Origin: Hwanghaeella sp965227365
Lineage (GTDB): Bacteria > Pseudomonadota > Alphaproteobacteria > UBA8366 > Aestuariispiraceae
Assembly: GCF_965227365.1 (NCBI RefSeq)
Contig: NZ_OZ245754.1
Coordinates: forward strand, 248,001 to 312,000
DNA length: 64,000 bases
Direction of reading: 5' to 3'
Shown here piece by piece: positions 17,807 to 26,530 of the stretch. The number at the start of each line of letters is the position of its first letter. The first letter of the stretch is position 1. The notes beneath the pieces are model-generated. The model saw only the letters and a list, made by a program, of their open reading frames with translations. It was not told where the DNA came from and searched no databases. Both the position numbers and the translations under genes were made by a program.

Positions 17807-18635
17807 CGTCGCAAATACCCGCTTGATAAGACGCCGCCGCAAACCATTCTCGATCACTACATTGCCCGGCTTTACGGCGATGGCGGTGATCTGCTTCGCG
17901 CTGCTCTACGCGCCGCTTCTGCCGCTGGTATTCTATTCCTTCAACGCAGGTACTTCACTCGCTTTTTGGGAAGGTTTTTCGCTTCGCTGGTATATTTCGG
18001 CCTGGGATAACGAGGCTGTTCAAGACGCAACAATCCGTTCCCTCGTGCTGGCCGCCGCGGCGTCTTTCTTCTCTACCATACTAGCGACCATGGCGGCCCT
18101 CGGAACGACCCGGACGAGACCCTACAAGGGCTACACGGCGGTCTATGCGATGATCAATCAGCCGCTGATGGTGCCGGAAATCGTCACTGCCGTGGCGCTG
18201 CTGATCGTGTTCGCGACCATCAAGGCGGCGACCGGGTATCACGGGCTGGGATACCTCATCATCGCCCATACCGCCTTCTGCATCCCGTTCGCCTATCTGC
18301 CTATCCGCGCACGCCTGGAAGGCATGGACACGACGCTTGAGACCGCCGCGGCCGACCTCTACGCTACGCCGTGGAGGGCCTTCCGGCGGGTGACGCTGCC
18401 CCTACTTTGGCCCGGCATCCTGGCGGGTGCGATGCTGGCCTTTATCATCTCTCTCGATGATGTCGTCATTACGGAATTCGTGAAATCGTCTGGGCAGGAT
18501 ACGCTGCCGACCTACATGCTGGGTCAGTTGCGCCGCGTTATCACGCCTGAGGTGAACGCGATTTCCTCGGTGCTGCTGGGTATTTCGGTCCTGATCGTCA
18601 CGTTGCTGTTCCTGATCAACAGACGTTTCAAGTAA
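17799..18635 (+). CDS. potC: Spermidine/putrescine-type ABC transporter permease, PotC family
   Basis: This is a 278-residue membrane protein with about six hydrophobic segments and the EAA-type loop AAADLYATPWRAFRRVTLP. The start ATG at 17799 lies inside the potB stop region (ATGGCTGA overlap), a standard coupling. The segment FIISLDDVVITEFV is typical of PotC. It is the second half of the heterodimeric channel. Confidence 0.9.
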   Translation: MADVANTRLIRRRRKPFSITTLPGFTAMAVICFALLYAPLLPLVFYSFNAGTSLAFWEGFSLRWYISAWDNEAVQDATIRSLVLAAAASFFSTILATMAALGTTRTRPYKGYTAVYAMINQPLMVPEIVTAVALLIVFATIKAATGYHGLGYLIIAHTAFCIPFAYLPIRARLEGMDTTLETAAADLYATPWRAFRRVTLPLLWPGILAGAMLAFIISLDDVVITEFVKSSGQDTLPTYMLGQLRRVITPEVNAISSVLLGISVLIVTLLFLINRRFK

Positions 18636-18724
18636 CTGCCTTGTGCCGGCGTCGTGTGACGAACTGACCACAGATCCGGATGAACTGGTCATCCGGTAAC
18701 AACAGGGAAGGTAAGGAGCATAAA

Positions 18725-19762
18725 ATGAAGAAAGCACTACTCGCTGCCGCGGTTGGCGTGGCAATGATGGTCGGGGGCGGTGGATCCGCTTCCGCCCAAG
18801 GAGAATTGAACTTCTTCAACTGGGGAAACTACACGAACCCCAAGCTGATCGAGAAGTTCGAGGCCGAAACCGGTATCAAGGTCAACATCACCGGTTATGA
18901 CGACAACGATTCCGCACTCGCCAAGGTCAAGGCCGGCGGCCACGGGTTCGACATGGTGGTCCCGTCCTCCAGCTATGTGCCGATCTGGATTCGTGAAGGC
19001 CTGCTGCTGGAATCGCGCCCGGACCAGATGCCGAATTTCAAGCATGTGAAGAAGATCTGGCAGGATGTCGACTGGGATCCGAACCGCCATTATACGGTTC
19101 CGTGGCAGTGGGGCAGCGTCGGCGTCATGGTCGATACGGCAGTCTATGACGGCGACATCAACACATCGGCGATCATCTTCGATCCGCCCGAAGAATTGGT
19201 CGGCAAGATCAACGTCGCGCCGGAAATGGGCGACGTCATGGGTACGGTCCTGCGCTATATCGGCAGCCAGCCCTGCACGGATGACAAGGCAGCCCTGAAG
19301 AAGGCGCGCGACGTCCTGCTGGCGGCCAAGCCGAAATGGCTTTCGATGGAATATGGCGTGATTGAAAAGATCGCCGCCGGCGACCTTGCCGCGTCGCTAT
19401 ACTGGAACGGTGCCGCCTTCCGTGCGCGCCTGAAGAACCCGGACGTGAAATACGGCTACCCGCGTGAGGGCTATTCGCTTTGGATGGACAGCGTCGCGAT
19501 CCTAAAGGACGCCCAGAATGTGGAGAACGCCAAGAAGTTCCTGAACTTCATCATGCTGCCGGAAAACGCGGCGCTGATCTCCGAATTCGCGCGTTATGCC
19601 AACGGGATCGAAGGCTCGGAAGAGTTCATGCCGGACGACATGAAGACGGCGCCGGAAGTGATCATTCCGGAAGAGTTCATCTCTGCCGGTCAATTCGTGC
19701 CGACCTGCTCGCCTGAAGTACAGAAGCTGTACACCGCGATCTGGACGGAACTGCAGAAGTAG
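18725..19762 (+). CDS. potD: Spermidine/putrescine-type ABC transporter periplasmic binding protein
   Basis: The 345-residue precursor has a Sec signal peptide (MKKALLAAAVGVAMM, cleavage near ASA-QG). The mature part begins ELNFFNWGNYTNP, as in PotD. Ligand-contact regions such as FDMVVPSS and WDSVAIL-like segments are present (seen here as WMDSVAIL). AAGGAG lies 8 bases before ATG. It is 89 bases after potC. The last 32 bases recur exactly at 21246-21277 in a degraded copy, showing that a related gene once stood downstream. Confidence 0.9.
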   Translation: MKKALLAAAVGVAMMVGGGGSASAQGELNFFNWGNYTNPKLIEKFEAETGIKVNITGYDDNDSALAKVKAGGHGFDMVVPSSSYVPIWIREGLLLESRPDQMPNFKHVKKIWQDVDWDPNRHYTVPWQWGSVGVMVDTAVYDGDINTSAIIFDPPEELVGKINVAPEMGDVMGTVLRYIGSQPCTDDKAALKKARDVLLAAKPKWLSMEYGVIEKIAAGDLAASLYWNGAAFRARLKNPDVKYGYPREGYSLWMDSVAILKDAQNVENAKKFLNFIMLPENAALISEFARYANGIEGSEEFMPDDMKTAPEVIIPEEFISAGQFVPTCSPEVQKLYTAIWTELQK

Positions 19763-19781
19763 CAACGATTCCTATATGCCC

Positions 19782-19820
19782 GGCCAGAACCGCGAACAGA
19801 CTGCTGTTTCGGTTCTGGCC
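19782..19820 (+). terminator. Inverted repeat between potD and the serine hydrolase gene
   Basis: Arms GGCCAGAACCG and CGGTTCTGGCC pair perfectly over 11 bp around a 17-base loop, starting 20 bases after the potD stop. There is no T-run. It could lower read-through into the hydrolase gene or protect the upstream mRNA, as often seen after binding-protein genes. Confidence 0.5.
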
Positions 19821-19855
19821 GCTGCATCTACCATTAACGAACGGGAGGGGAATCC

Positions 19856-21082
19856 ATGTCTCGTGCTGCCTCGACAGTCGGACATGACAGGCCGCGCACT
19901 GCCCGCGAACTCGGTATCATGCAAGGGTTCCCGCCGCCTCCGGAGAAACGGCCGACGCTTGAGAACTGGGATCTTCCGCCGTTCAACCGTTGGTCTTTCC
20001 AGAACATCAGAAGCCTTTTTCCGACCGTTGGTATCAACCGCGGCGACGGTCCTGTCTTCGATCTGCCGCAAGCGCTGCGGCCGTTCGATGATTTCCGCTT
20101 TGAAGCCCCTGAGGGAGGCGAGAAGACGGTCGCGCAGTGTTTGTCCGACACCTATACGGATGCCTTCCTTGTTCTTCACAAAGGGAAGGTCCTGACAGGA
20201 TCCTATTTCAACGACATGTCCCCGGCGACGCCGCATCTGTCACAATCGGTCGCGAAGTCGGTCGTTGGCGCCCTGATCGGCATCCTGCATGCGGACGGTG
20301 TTCTCGACCTGGGCGCGCCGCTCGGTGATCTGGTGCCTGAGCTGAAGCGCTGCGGCTACAAGGACGCGACCCTCAACCACGTGCTTGATATGCAGTCCGG
20401 CGTCCGGTTCACCGAGGACTACGGCATTCCGGGCTCCGACATGACCCGGATCGATATCGCCAGCGGTTGGCGCCCTGCCCGCAAGGGGGAAATACGCCCG
20501 ACTATCCGAGACGTCATCCTGACTCTGCCCAAGGTTCGGGACCACGGTGTGATTTTCGAATACCGCTCGATCGAGACGGATGTGGCTGCCTGGGTGGCTG
20601 AACGCGTGACGGGGGCGTCGCTCGCGCAGCTGATTTCCGACCGTATCTGGTCCCGAATCGGGGCGGAGACGGAGGCGTTTTTCACCGTCGACGCGGCGGG
20701 AACCGCTTTGGCCGATGGCGGTTTCAATGCCACCTTGCGTGACTATGCCCGTTTCGCGCTGATGATGGCGGAAGGCGGAAAGGTGGGAGATAGACAGGTG
20801 GTTCCCGAAACTTGGGTTGAGTCGCTGCGTCGCGGCGAGGCGGACAAGTTTGGGGCCCCTTATACCGATCTTTCCCCGAATGGCGCTTATCGCCGGCATT
20901 GGTGGATTCGCGACCTTGGACGCGGTGACTTCATGGCGCGCGGCGTATTCGGACAGTTGCTCTATATCGACCCCGACAACCGGTTTGTCGCGGTGAAACT
21001 GTCGACTTGGCCGGACTATTTGATCCCGACGTTCGGCCAGTATGAAATGCGCATGATCGAGGCGATCCGCGACAGCCTTTAA
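19856..21082 (+). CDS. Serine hydrolase of the beta-lactamase class C/6-aminohexanoate-dimer hydrolase type
   Basis: This 408-residue protein has the SxxK active-site motif SVAK (S131, K134) in LSQSVAKSVVGALIG. A later YRSIETD supplies the tyrosine motif. The length and the N-terminal extension before SxxK resemble 6-aminohexanoate-dimer hydrolases, not secreted beta-lactamases. No signal peptide is visible, so it is probably cytoplasmic. GGGAGGGG precedes ATG. Its place behind potABCD suggests hydrolysis of an imported amide or ester. It is flanked by a 32-base direct repeat, one copy in potD and one in the remnant downstream. Confidence 0.83.
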   Translation: MSRAASTVGHDRPRTARELGIMQGFPPPPEKRPTLENWDLPPFNRWSFQNIRSLFPTVGINRGDGPVFDLPQALRPFDDFRFEAPEGGEKTVAQCLSDTYTDAFLVLHKGKVLTGSYFNDMSPATPHLSQSVAKSVVGALIGILHADGVLDLGAPLGDLVPELKRCGYKDATLNHVLDMQSGVRFTEDYGIPGSDMTRIDIASGWRPARKGEIRPTIRDVILTLPKVRDHGVIFEYRSIETDVAAWVAERVTGASLAQLISDRIWSRIGAETEAFFTVDAAGTALADGGFNATLRDYARFALMMAEGGKVGDRQVVPETWVESLRRGEADKFGAPYTDLSPNGAYRRHWWIRDLGRGDFMARGVFGQLLYIDPDNRFVAVKLSTWPDYLIPTFGQYEMRMIEAIRDSL

Positions 21083-21140
21083 ATGGGATGGGCCCGATAC
21101 CGGGGGTACGGGCTAGGAATGCCCACAGGATCATGGAAAC

Positions 21141-21278
21141 CGCAAATTCCGCTTTCGTGTTTACCGTCCGGAAATCGTTGCGCCGAAGGAACTGGTTTCG
21201 GCCGGTCAATTCATCCCGACCTGCCCGCCGTCGGCCCGCGATCTCTACACCGCGATCTGGACGGAACTGCAGAAGTAA
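21141..21278 (+). pseudogene. Degraded C-terminal remnant of a second PotD-like binding protein
   Basis: The frame ending in TAA at 21276 reads RPEIVAPKELVSAGQFIPTC and then PPSARDLYTAIWTELQK. Over 37 aligned positions it matches the end of PotD at 24 residues, including the last 11. The final 32 bases of coding DNA are identical to those of potD. Homology fades upstream of about 21165, and no start or signal peptide exists. The piece is therefore what is left of a tandem potD paralogue after deletion or replacement by the serine hydrolase gene. Its upstream boundary is approximate. Confidence 0.8.
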
Positions 21279-21299
21279 ACCTCTGCTTTATGTGATGGA

Positions 21300-21331
21300 A
21301 AGGGCGGCCCGGGGCAATCCCGGCCGCCCTT
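21300..21331. terminator. Convergent hairpin between the potD remnant and dctM
   Basis: Arms AAGGGCGGCC and GGCCGCCCTT form a 10-bp stem around a CGGGG/CCC inner region. It lies 22 bases after the remnant stop and 19 bases before the minus-strand dctM stop, so it can serve both directions. Confidence 0.65.
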
Positions 21332-21349
21332 CTCCGTTCCAGTGCTGGT

Positions 21350-22636
21350 CTACCGACCGAACCCTGCGGAATAGGGAAGCCATGTGGCGATGTCGGGGAC
21401 GAACATCAGGACGGCCAGGCCGAAGAGCATCAGCGCCACGTAGGGGGCCGCTCCCCGTACCACATCCACCAGCGGTGCATCCGTGATGCCTTTGATGACG
21501 AACAAGTTCATGCCGACCGGCGGCGTAATCATCGCCAATTCCAGATTGATCATCAGAAGAATGCCGTACCAGACCAAATCGATATCCAAAGCGATCATCG
21601 TGGGCAGCAGGATCGGCGTGGTAATCAGGATGATCGCGATGGCTTCGAAGAACATGCCCATCACGAAAATCATCGCCATGACGATCAGAATGAAGGCGTA
21701 GGGACCCAAGCCCATGCCGGCGACCGCTTCGGTTATGCCGTAGGGCAAACGGATGATGGTGATTGCGTGGCCGAACATTGCCGCCGCAGCGATAATCATG
21801 AAGACCATCATCGATGTCCTCATGCTCTTATAGGCGCAATCGTACAAGCCACGCAGGGTCAACCGACCATAGACGAAGCGCGCGACCAGGATGGCATAGA
21901 GGGATCCGGCGGCGGCGGCCTCGGACGCGGTGAAGACGCCGAAATAGATACCGCCCATGACGACCGGCGGCGCCATTACCGCCCAGAAGGATCGTTTGAA
22001 GGCGGCGGAAACCTTGTCCCAACCGGCCCATGCGGGCGCGGAGAGGTCCGATCGGGCCCGAGCCTGAACGATGCAGAAGGCGGAGAAGACAAGCGCCATT
22101 AGCAGGCCCGGCACGATCCCCGCCAGAAACAGGGCGCCGATGGAAACTTCCGAGACGATCGCGTACAGGATCATCGGTCCGGAAGGTGGAATGAGAATAC
22201 CCAGCGTGCCGCCTGCTGCGATTACGCCCAAAGCGCTCCGCTCGGGATAACCGAAGCGTTTCATTTGGGGAATGGCGCTGGATCCGATGCTGAGCGCTGT
22301 GGCCACGGACGAACCGGAAATCGCCGCGAAGATCGTGCAGGACAGGACCGTGGCGACGCCCAGCCCCCCTTTCACGTGACCGACCAAGGTATGGGCCATG
22401 TCGTAAAGATCGTCGATCACCTTGGCGTGGATCATGACCTGCGCCATGAAGACGAAAAGGGGGATCGTCGTCAGGATGGAGCGATCCAAATGGGCGTAGA
22501 CGGTATCGGCAACGCTTGAAATGCTTCCTTCGGATAGCATCAGGATTGTCGTGGCGGCGATGCCAAGGGCTGCGAAGACCGGCATGCCCATCAACAGCAA
22601 CACGATCAATCCGCTAAAAACTAAAAACATCGTCAT
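21350..22636 (-). CDS. dctM: TRAP transporter large permease
   Basis: The 428-residue protein is almost entirely hydrophobic with about 12 membrane segments and standard DctM length. It contains IPQMKRFGYPERSALGVIAAGGTLGILIPPS, whose central GILIPPS is a hallmark of the family (quoted piecewise: GTLGILIPPSGPMILYA). It forms the ion-coupled channel of a TRAP importer with DctQ (19 bases upstream) and DctP. It ends the five-gene minus-strand operon that begins with a CoA-transferase. Confidence 0.92.
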   Translation of the reverse strand: MTMFLVFSGLIVLLLMGMPVFAALGIAATTILMLSEGSISSVADTVYAHLDRSILTTIPLFVFMAQVMIHAKVIDDLYDMAHTLVGHVKGGLGVATVLSCTIFAAISGSSVATALSIGSSAIPQMKRFGYPERSALGVIAAGGTLGILIPPSGPMILYAIVSEVSIGALFLAGIVPGLLMALVFSAFCIVQARARSDLSAPAWAGWDKVSAAFKRSFWAVMAPPVVMGGIYFGVFTASEAAAAGSLYAILVARFVYGRLTLRGLYDCAYKSMRTSMMVFMIIAAAAMFGHAITIIRLPYGITEAVAGMGLGPYAFILIVMAMIFVMGMFFEAIAIILITTPILLPTMIALDIDLVWYGILLMINLELAMITPPVGMNLFVIKGITDAPLVDVVRGAAPYVALMLFGLAVLMFVPDIATWLPYSAGFGR

Positions 22637-22655
22637 GGTGGACGGGCCTTTCCGG

Positions 22656-23180
22656 TCACGACCGGTTAGCGAGGCGGCCGATCAGCTTTTCAACGGCGGC
22701 CAGGGCAAGCAATGCGGCTCCCACCAGTAACGGGGATTGCGGGATCCAGGTCGCGATTTCGATATAGCCGGAAGAATACGAGCCGAAGGAATAGGCGAAG
22801 GTAATCGCTTCCCAGGTGCTCAATCCCAACACCGCGGCGAAGGTCAGAACTGAAAGGTCGCTTATGATGGCCAGGGCAGTTCTGGCTTTGCCCGACGCCT
22901 TCCCCGACAGCAGATCAATCGCAATGTGATCGTTCCGCCGATAGGCTTCGGCTGCGCCGAACATGACGATGGCGACCAGGCAGTAACCGATCAACTCGTC
23001 AGCCCAGAGCAAGGGTGCGTTCAGGACGTAACGGTTGAACACGGCATAAACGGTCAACACGAAGGCCACCAGAATCAAGACCGTGCTGAACGCGCCGCCG
23101 AGCCAGACGATCGGTGTCGTCACTTTCGAAGCGGGGGAGGAAGCCCTTTCGGCTCCCTCCCCATCGGGATCGGTTTTCAC
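22656..23180 (-). CDS. dctQ: TRAP transporter small permease
   Basis: The 174-residue protein has four hydrophobic segments and the DctQ-type stretch VFNRYVLNAPLLWADELIGY, where the NRY and W-A-(D/E)-E motifs are conserved. It pairs with DctM and is encoded 12 bases after dctP. The N terminus is about 30 polar residues before the first segment. Confidence 0.9.
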   Translation of the reverse strand: MKTDPDGEGAERASSPASKVTTPIVWLGGAFSTVLILVAFVLTVYAVFNRYVLNAPLLWADELIGYCLVAIVMFGAAEAYRRNDHIAIDLLSGKASGKARTALAIISDLSVLTFAAVLGLSTWEAITFAYSFGSYSSGYIEIATWIPQSPLLVGAALLALAAVEKLIGRLANRS

Positions 23181-23192
23181 GACAACGGATCC

Positions 23193-24200
23193 TTACATCT
23201 TGCCGATCAACTCGACCATTTTCTGGCTGTCCGGATCGTCACCGGAAAACGCTTCGTCGAAGGCGGGACGCATGATGGCTTCAAGCGCCTTGACCTCGGC
23301 ATCGGTCGCGACATGGACATTCACACCTTTTTCCCGCAGTTGGTCCGGCGCCGCAGACCCCGCCTCGTCGGAGGCTTCGATGGCCCACATGGCGGCTTTC
23401 TTTCCGGCTGCGTCCAGCGCCTTCTTCGCGTTGTCGGACAATCCGTCATAGAAACCCGGATTGAGGTAGCCGTGGAAATAGACGCTGATCACCGGAACGA
23501 CGGTGAAGTGATCCTGAACTTCGTAGTATTTACGGGAAACCGCTGCCGCCGCGTCGGTCAACCCGGCATCGATGACGCCGGTCGCCAGGGCCTGATAGAC
23601 TTTCGAGCCGGACATGGAGGACGGCGCCGCGCCAAGCGCTTCCAGCGATTTGTTGAAGGCTGGTACGAGGCCACGGATTTTCACGCCTTTGAAGTCTTCC
23701 GGCTTCACCAGGAAGGAGCCGTTCGAGGTGAAGACGGAAGTGTTGGTGGTGAACAGCCAAACGGTGTTCTGCACGCCCTTTTCGCGCAGCTTTTCGGTCA
23801 GGAAGGCCGCAGCGTCCGACTCCGGCCACTTGCGCCACATGTCCAGATCGCCAAAGGCGAAGGGCGCGACCGTCACCGTCATGATCGGTAGGGTCTTGCC
23901 CCACTGGAAACTGACCGAAAAGGCGCATTCGATATCGCCCTTGGCGGTCGCGACGATATTCTCCTTCGCCCCGACCAGGCTGTTCGCGCCGAAAATCTGA
24001 ACGTCCAGCTCGCCGCCGGACTGGGACTCGACCTCTTCGGCCCAGCGGTCGATGACCTTGGCGATATGATGCGCCGGCGGCAATTGATGGCTGCAGCGCA
24101 TGACCTCCGCCGCCGAAGCGGTGGTTGGAATAGCCGCGGCTGCCGTCGTTAAGGCAAGAGCCGAGGCCGCAGCGGTCAAAGTTCTCCTGATGTCGATCAT
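23193..24200 (-). CDS. dctP: TRAP transporter periplasmic solute-binding protein
   Basis: The 335-residue precursor has a Sec signal peptide ending near TASA-AE, followed by a DctP fold that contains VKIRGLVPAFNKSLEALGA. The family arginine is in this region and normally salt-bridges the ligand carboxylate, so the ligand is likely a carboxylate. GGAGG lies 6 bases before the ATG at 24200. The gene lies 49 bases after an HMG-CoA-lyase-like gene, so the importer and catabolic enzymes share an operon. Confidence 0.9.
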   Translation of the reverse strand: MIDIRRTLTAAASALALTTAAAAIPTTASAAEVMRCSHQLPPAHHIAKVIDRWAEEVESQSGGELDVQIFGANSLVGAKENIVATAKGDIECAFSVSFQWGKTLPIMTVTVAPFAFGDLDMWRKWPESDAAAFLTEKLREKGVQNTVWLFTTNTSVFTSNGSFLVKPEDFKGVKIRGLVPAFNKSLEALGAAPSSMSGSKVYQALATGVIDAGLTDAAAAVSRKYYEVQDHFTVVPVISVYFHGYLNPGFYDGLSDNAKKALDAAGKKAAMWAIEASDEAGSAAPDQLREKGVNVHVATDAEVKALEAIMRPAFDEAFSGDDPDSQKMVELIGKM

Positions 24201-24249
24201 TCTTTCCTCCCGATCCTGACAGGTTGGTTTTGGTCGTCTTTCTGTTTTA

Positions 24250-25194
24250 TCAGCGCCGCCATTCGACCATGGGCGGCAACCCGGCGCGTGCAATCGCGCC
24301 GTGAAGCGGTTCTCCGGGCATCTCCCGCTGCGGAATTTCTCGGACGGCGATCAAGGCGTCCAGGTCGATACCCGTCCTGAAACCCTTGCTTTCGCAAAGG
24401 AAGACGAGGTCTTCCATCACCACATTGCCAGACGCGCCGGGGGCGAAGGGGCAGCCACCCAAACCGCCAAGGGAGCCGTCCAGAATGCGTGCGCCCGCAT
24501 CCAGCGCCGCCGCCGCATTCGCAACGCCCATCCCACGCGTGTCGTGCAGGTGAACGTTCAGGGGGCGATCGCCACACAGGACCGTCATTTTTTCACACAG
24601 GCTTTGTATTTGTGCCGGACCAGCGAAGCCAACCGTATCGGCTATCCCCACGATATCGGCTCCCGCTTCGAATATGGCTTCGGCCAGGCGCAGGACCTCA
24701 TCCTGGGACACTTCCCCTGCTATGGAACAACCAAAGGCCATCGCAATGCCGACGCTGACAAGCGGTCGACGATCGGATGCCCGCGCAAGTTCGGCCGTCC
24801 GGCGCACCAGCTCGATCGCTTCGGCGCGAGACCGTCGCGCATTGGCGTTGCTGTGTTCCTCTGTCGCGGAAACCACGCAGACGATTTCGCCGACATCGGT
24901 CTGGATCGCGTCCGTCGCGCCGCGATCGTTCAAGGCAAGGGCGGCGGAATGGGCGCCCTCGAGCGCGGAGGCGGCGGTAATCATATCGCGAATATCGGCA
25001 AATTGCGGCATGCGCGTCGCCGGCAGGAAGGAACCGAGCTCGAAGTGCCGGACGCCGGCGGCGTATTCACCGCGCATCCATTCGATCTTGCTCTCGGTCG
25101 AGGGTACTTCTCGAACCAATTGAAGGCCGTCCCGAAGGCTGACATCGCGTAATGTCACTCGGTCATTGGGGTAGATCTGGGACAGCTTGTTCAT
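24250..25194 (-). CDS. Hydroxymethylglutaryl-CoA lyase family protein
   Basis: This is a 314-residue DRE-TIM metallolyase. It has VTLRDVSLRDGLQ at the N terminus, the metal-binding LHLHDTRGMG, and the lyase signature GLGGCPFAPGASGN, whose cysteine is catalytic in HMG-CoA lyases. Such enzymes cleave 3-hydroxy-3-methylglutaryl-CoA to acetyl-CoA and acetoacetate; close relatives cleave other 3-hydroxyacyl-CoAs. The start overlaps the CoA-transferase stop by 4 bases (ATGA), so the product of the transferase is the likely substrate. A degradative HMG-CoA reductase occurs at 60840 in the same window. Confidence 0.88.
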   Translation of the reverse strand: MNKLSQIYPNDRVTLRDVSLRDGLQLVREVPSTESKIEWMRGEYAAGVRHFELGSFLPATRMPQFADIRDMITAASALEGAHSAALALNDRGATDAIQTDVGEIVCVVSATEEHSNANARRSRAEAIELVRRTAELARASDRRPLVSVGIAMAFGCSIAGEVSQDEVLRLAEAIFEAGADIVGIADTVGFAGPAQIQSLCEKMTVLCGDRPLNVHLHDTRGMGVANAAAALDAGARILDGSLGGLGGCPFAPGASGNVVMEDLVFLCESKGFRTGIDLDALIAVREIPQREMPGEPLHGAIARAGLPPMVEWRR

Positions 25195-26381
25195 GACGCT
25201 TTCTCCATGCTCTTGCCTCTCGCCGCTTCTATTTCCGCCGGGGACATGCCTAGACCGGAGAGGACGGCCTCGGTGTCTTCGCCAACCGCGGCAAGGTCCA
25301 TATTGCTCACAGGCAAGGGCGCGCCGTCGATGTCCAACGGCAAGCCGGGGGCGCGGAAGCTGCCGCCTTCCGGCATTCTCGATTCGAGCAGACCGCCGGG
25401 CCGGTTCACATGGGGATCGTCATACATTTCGATCGGGCGTGATACCGGCGCGTATGCCAGTCCCGTTTCCTCCAGCTTTTTCGCCAGGTCGTCATAACGC
25501 CAATCGCGGATCGCCTCCGCGAAGATTGGTATGGTGCGGCTGCGGGCGTTGATCTGATCCATCTTGTTCTGAAGGCCGGGGTCGTCGATCAGGGATTGCA
25601 GGCCCAGCAGGCCGCACAGCGTGTCCCATTGGCTGTCGGTAACGGAGCTGACGAAGATGCGCCGGCCGTCTGCGGTTTCAAAGATATCGTAGACCGGCCA
25701 GGAAAAATTGCGCTCCGGCATCGGTGGCGCTTCCGTGCCTTCAATGTCGTATTGCACCATGTGCTGGGCGACCAGAAGCAGGCAGTTTTCGAATAGCCCG
25801 ACGCGGATAGCACGGCCCTTGCCGCTTTCCTTCCGTTCAAGCAGGGCACCCAAAACCGACAACGCCCCGAACAATCCGCCCATGATATCGTTGGCGGAAG
25901 ACCCGATCCGCAACGGGCGGCCGGACGGGCCCGTCATATGCGCCATGCCGGTCATCATTTGCACGACTTCGTCCAAGGCGGTGCGATTGCGATAGGGGCC
26001 GTGCAGGAAGCCCTTGCAGGAGGTGACGATCAGCCGGGGGTAGCGCTGCTGCAGGTCCTCCGGCGCGAAGCCCATTTTGGCCAGCGAGGAGTCCCTGAAA
26101 TTTTCGACGAATACATCGGCGGTTTCCAACAGCCGGCTCAATGCCTTCCGGCCTTCCTCGGCCTTCAGATCGAGCGTGATTGACTGTTTTCCGCGGTTGA
26201 ATGTCGGGAAAAATCCGCGGCCCATCCCGGTCAGATGACGTGTCTTGTCGCCGTCGGGTGGTTCGACCTTGATCACGGTGGCGCCGAGGAAGCCGAGGAA
26301 CATGCCGCAGGACGGGCCCATGATCATATGGCTCATCTCAACCACGGTAATGCCTTCCAGAGGGCGGAACGGCTCGGTCAT
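25191..26381 (-). CDS. CaiB/BaiF (family III) CoA-transferase
   Basis: The 396-residue protein starts LEGITVVEMSHMIMGPSCG and has the conserved GNVxxVExP-type segment (ATVIKVEPPDGD), NRGKQSITLDLK, and the catalytic aspartate in SSANDIMGG. It transfers CoA from a donor such as succinyl-CoA to a carboxylic acid. It is the first gene of the operon that continues to HMG-CoA-lyase-like and TRAP genes, and is divergent from a LysR gene 149 bases away. It would activate the acid brought in by the TRAP system. Confidence 0.9.
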   Translation of the reverse strand: MTEPFRPLEGITVVEMSHMIMGPSCGMFLGFLGATVIKVEPPDGDKTRHLTGMGRGFFPTFNRGKQSITLDLKAEEGRKALSRLLETADVFVENFRDSSLAKMGFAPEDLQQRYPRLIVTSCKGFLHGPYRNRTALDEVVQMMTGMAHMTGPSGRPLRIGSSANDIMGGLFGALSVLGALLERKESGKGRAIRVGLFENCLLLVAQHMVQYDIEGTEAPPMPERNFSWPVYDIFETADGRRIFVSSVTDSQWDTLCGLLGLQSLIDDPGLQNKMDQINARSRTIPIFAEAIRDWRYDDLAKKLEETGLAYAPVSRPIEMYDDPHVNRPGGLLESRMPEGGSFRAPGLPLDIDGAPLPVSNMDLAAVGEDTEAVLSGLGMSPAEIEAARGKSMEKAS

Positions 26382-26530
26382 GACGAAAAAACACTCCTCC
26401 GGGTAATTGGTTCTCGGGTGGATTCCAGGCCGCCCGTTGATCGATGCTGCATGCTACATTTGCCCGAGGGGTCAGAAAATTATAATGATTGGAAGATAAG
26501 TTTCTAAAAATTTGAAATCGGTGCCGACCC

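Noticed and set aside
19730..21277. 32-base direct repeat read as attachment sites of a mobile element
   Set aside because: Similarity to PotD continues as protein homology upstream of the exact repeat, and no integrase or transposase gene lies between the copies. A decayed paralogue explains it better.
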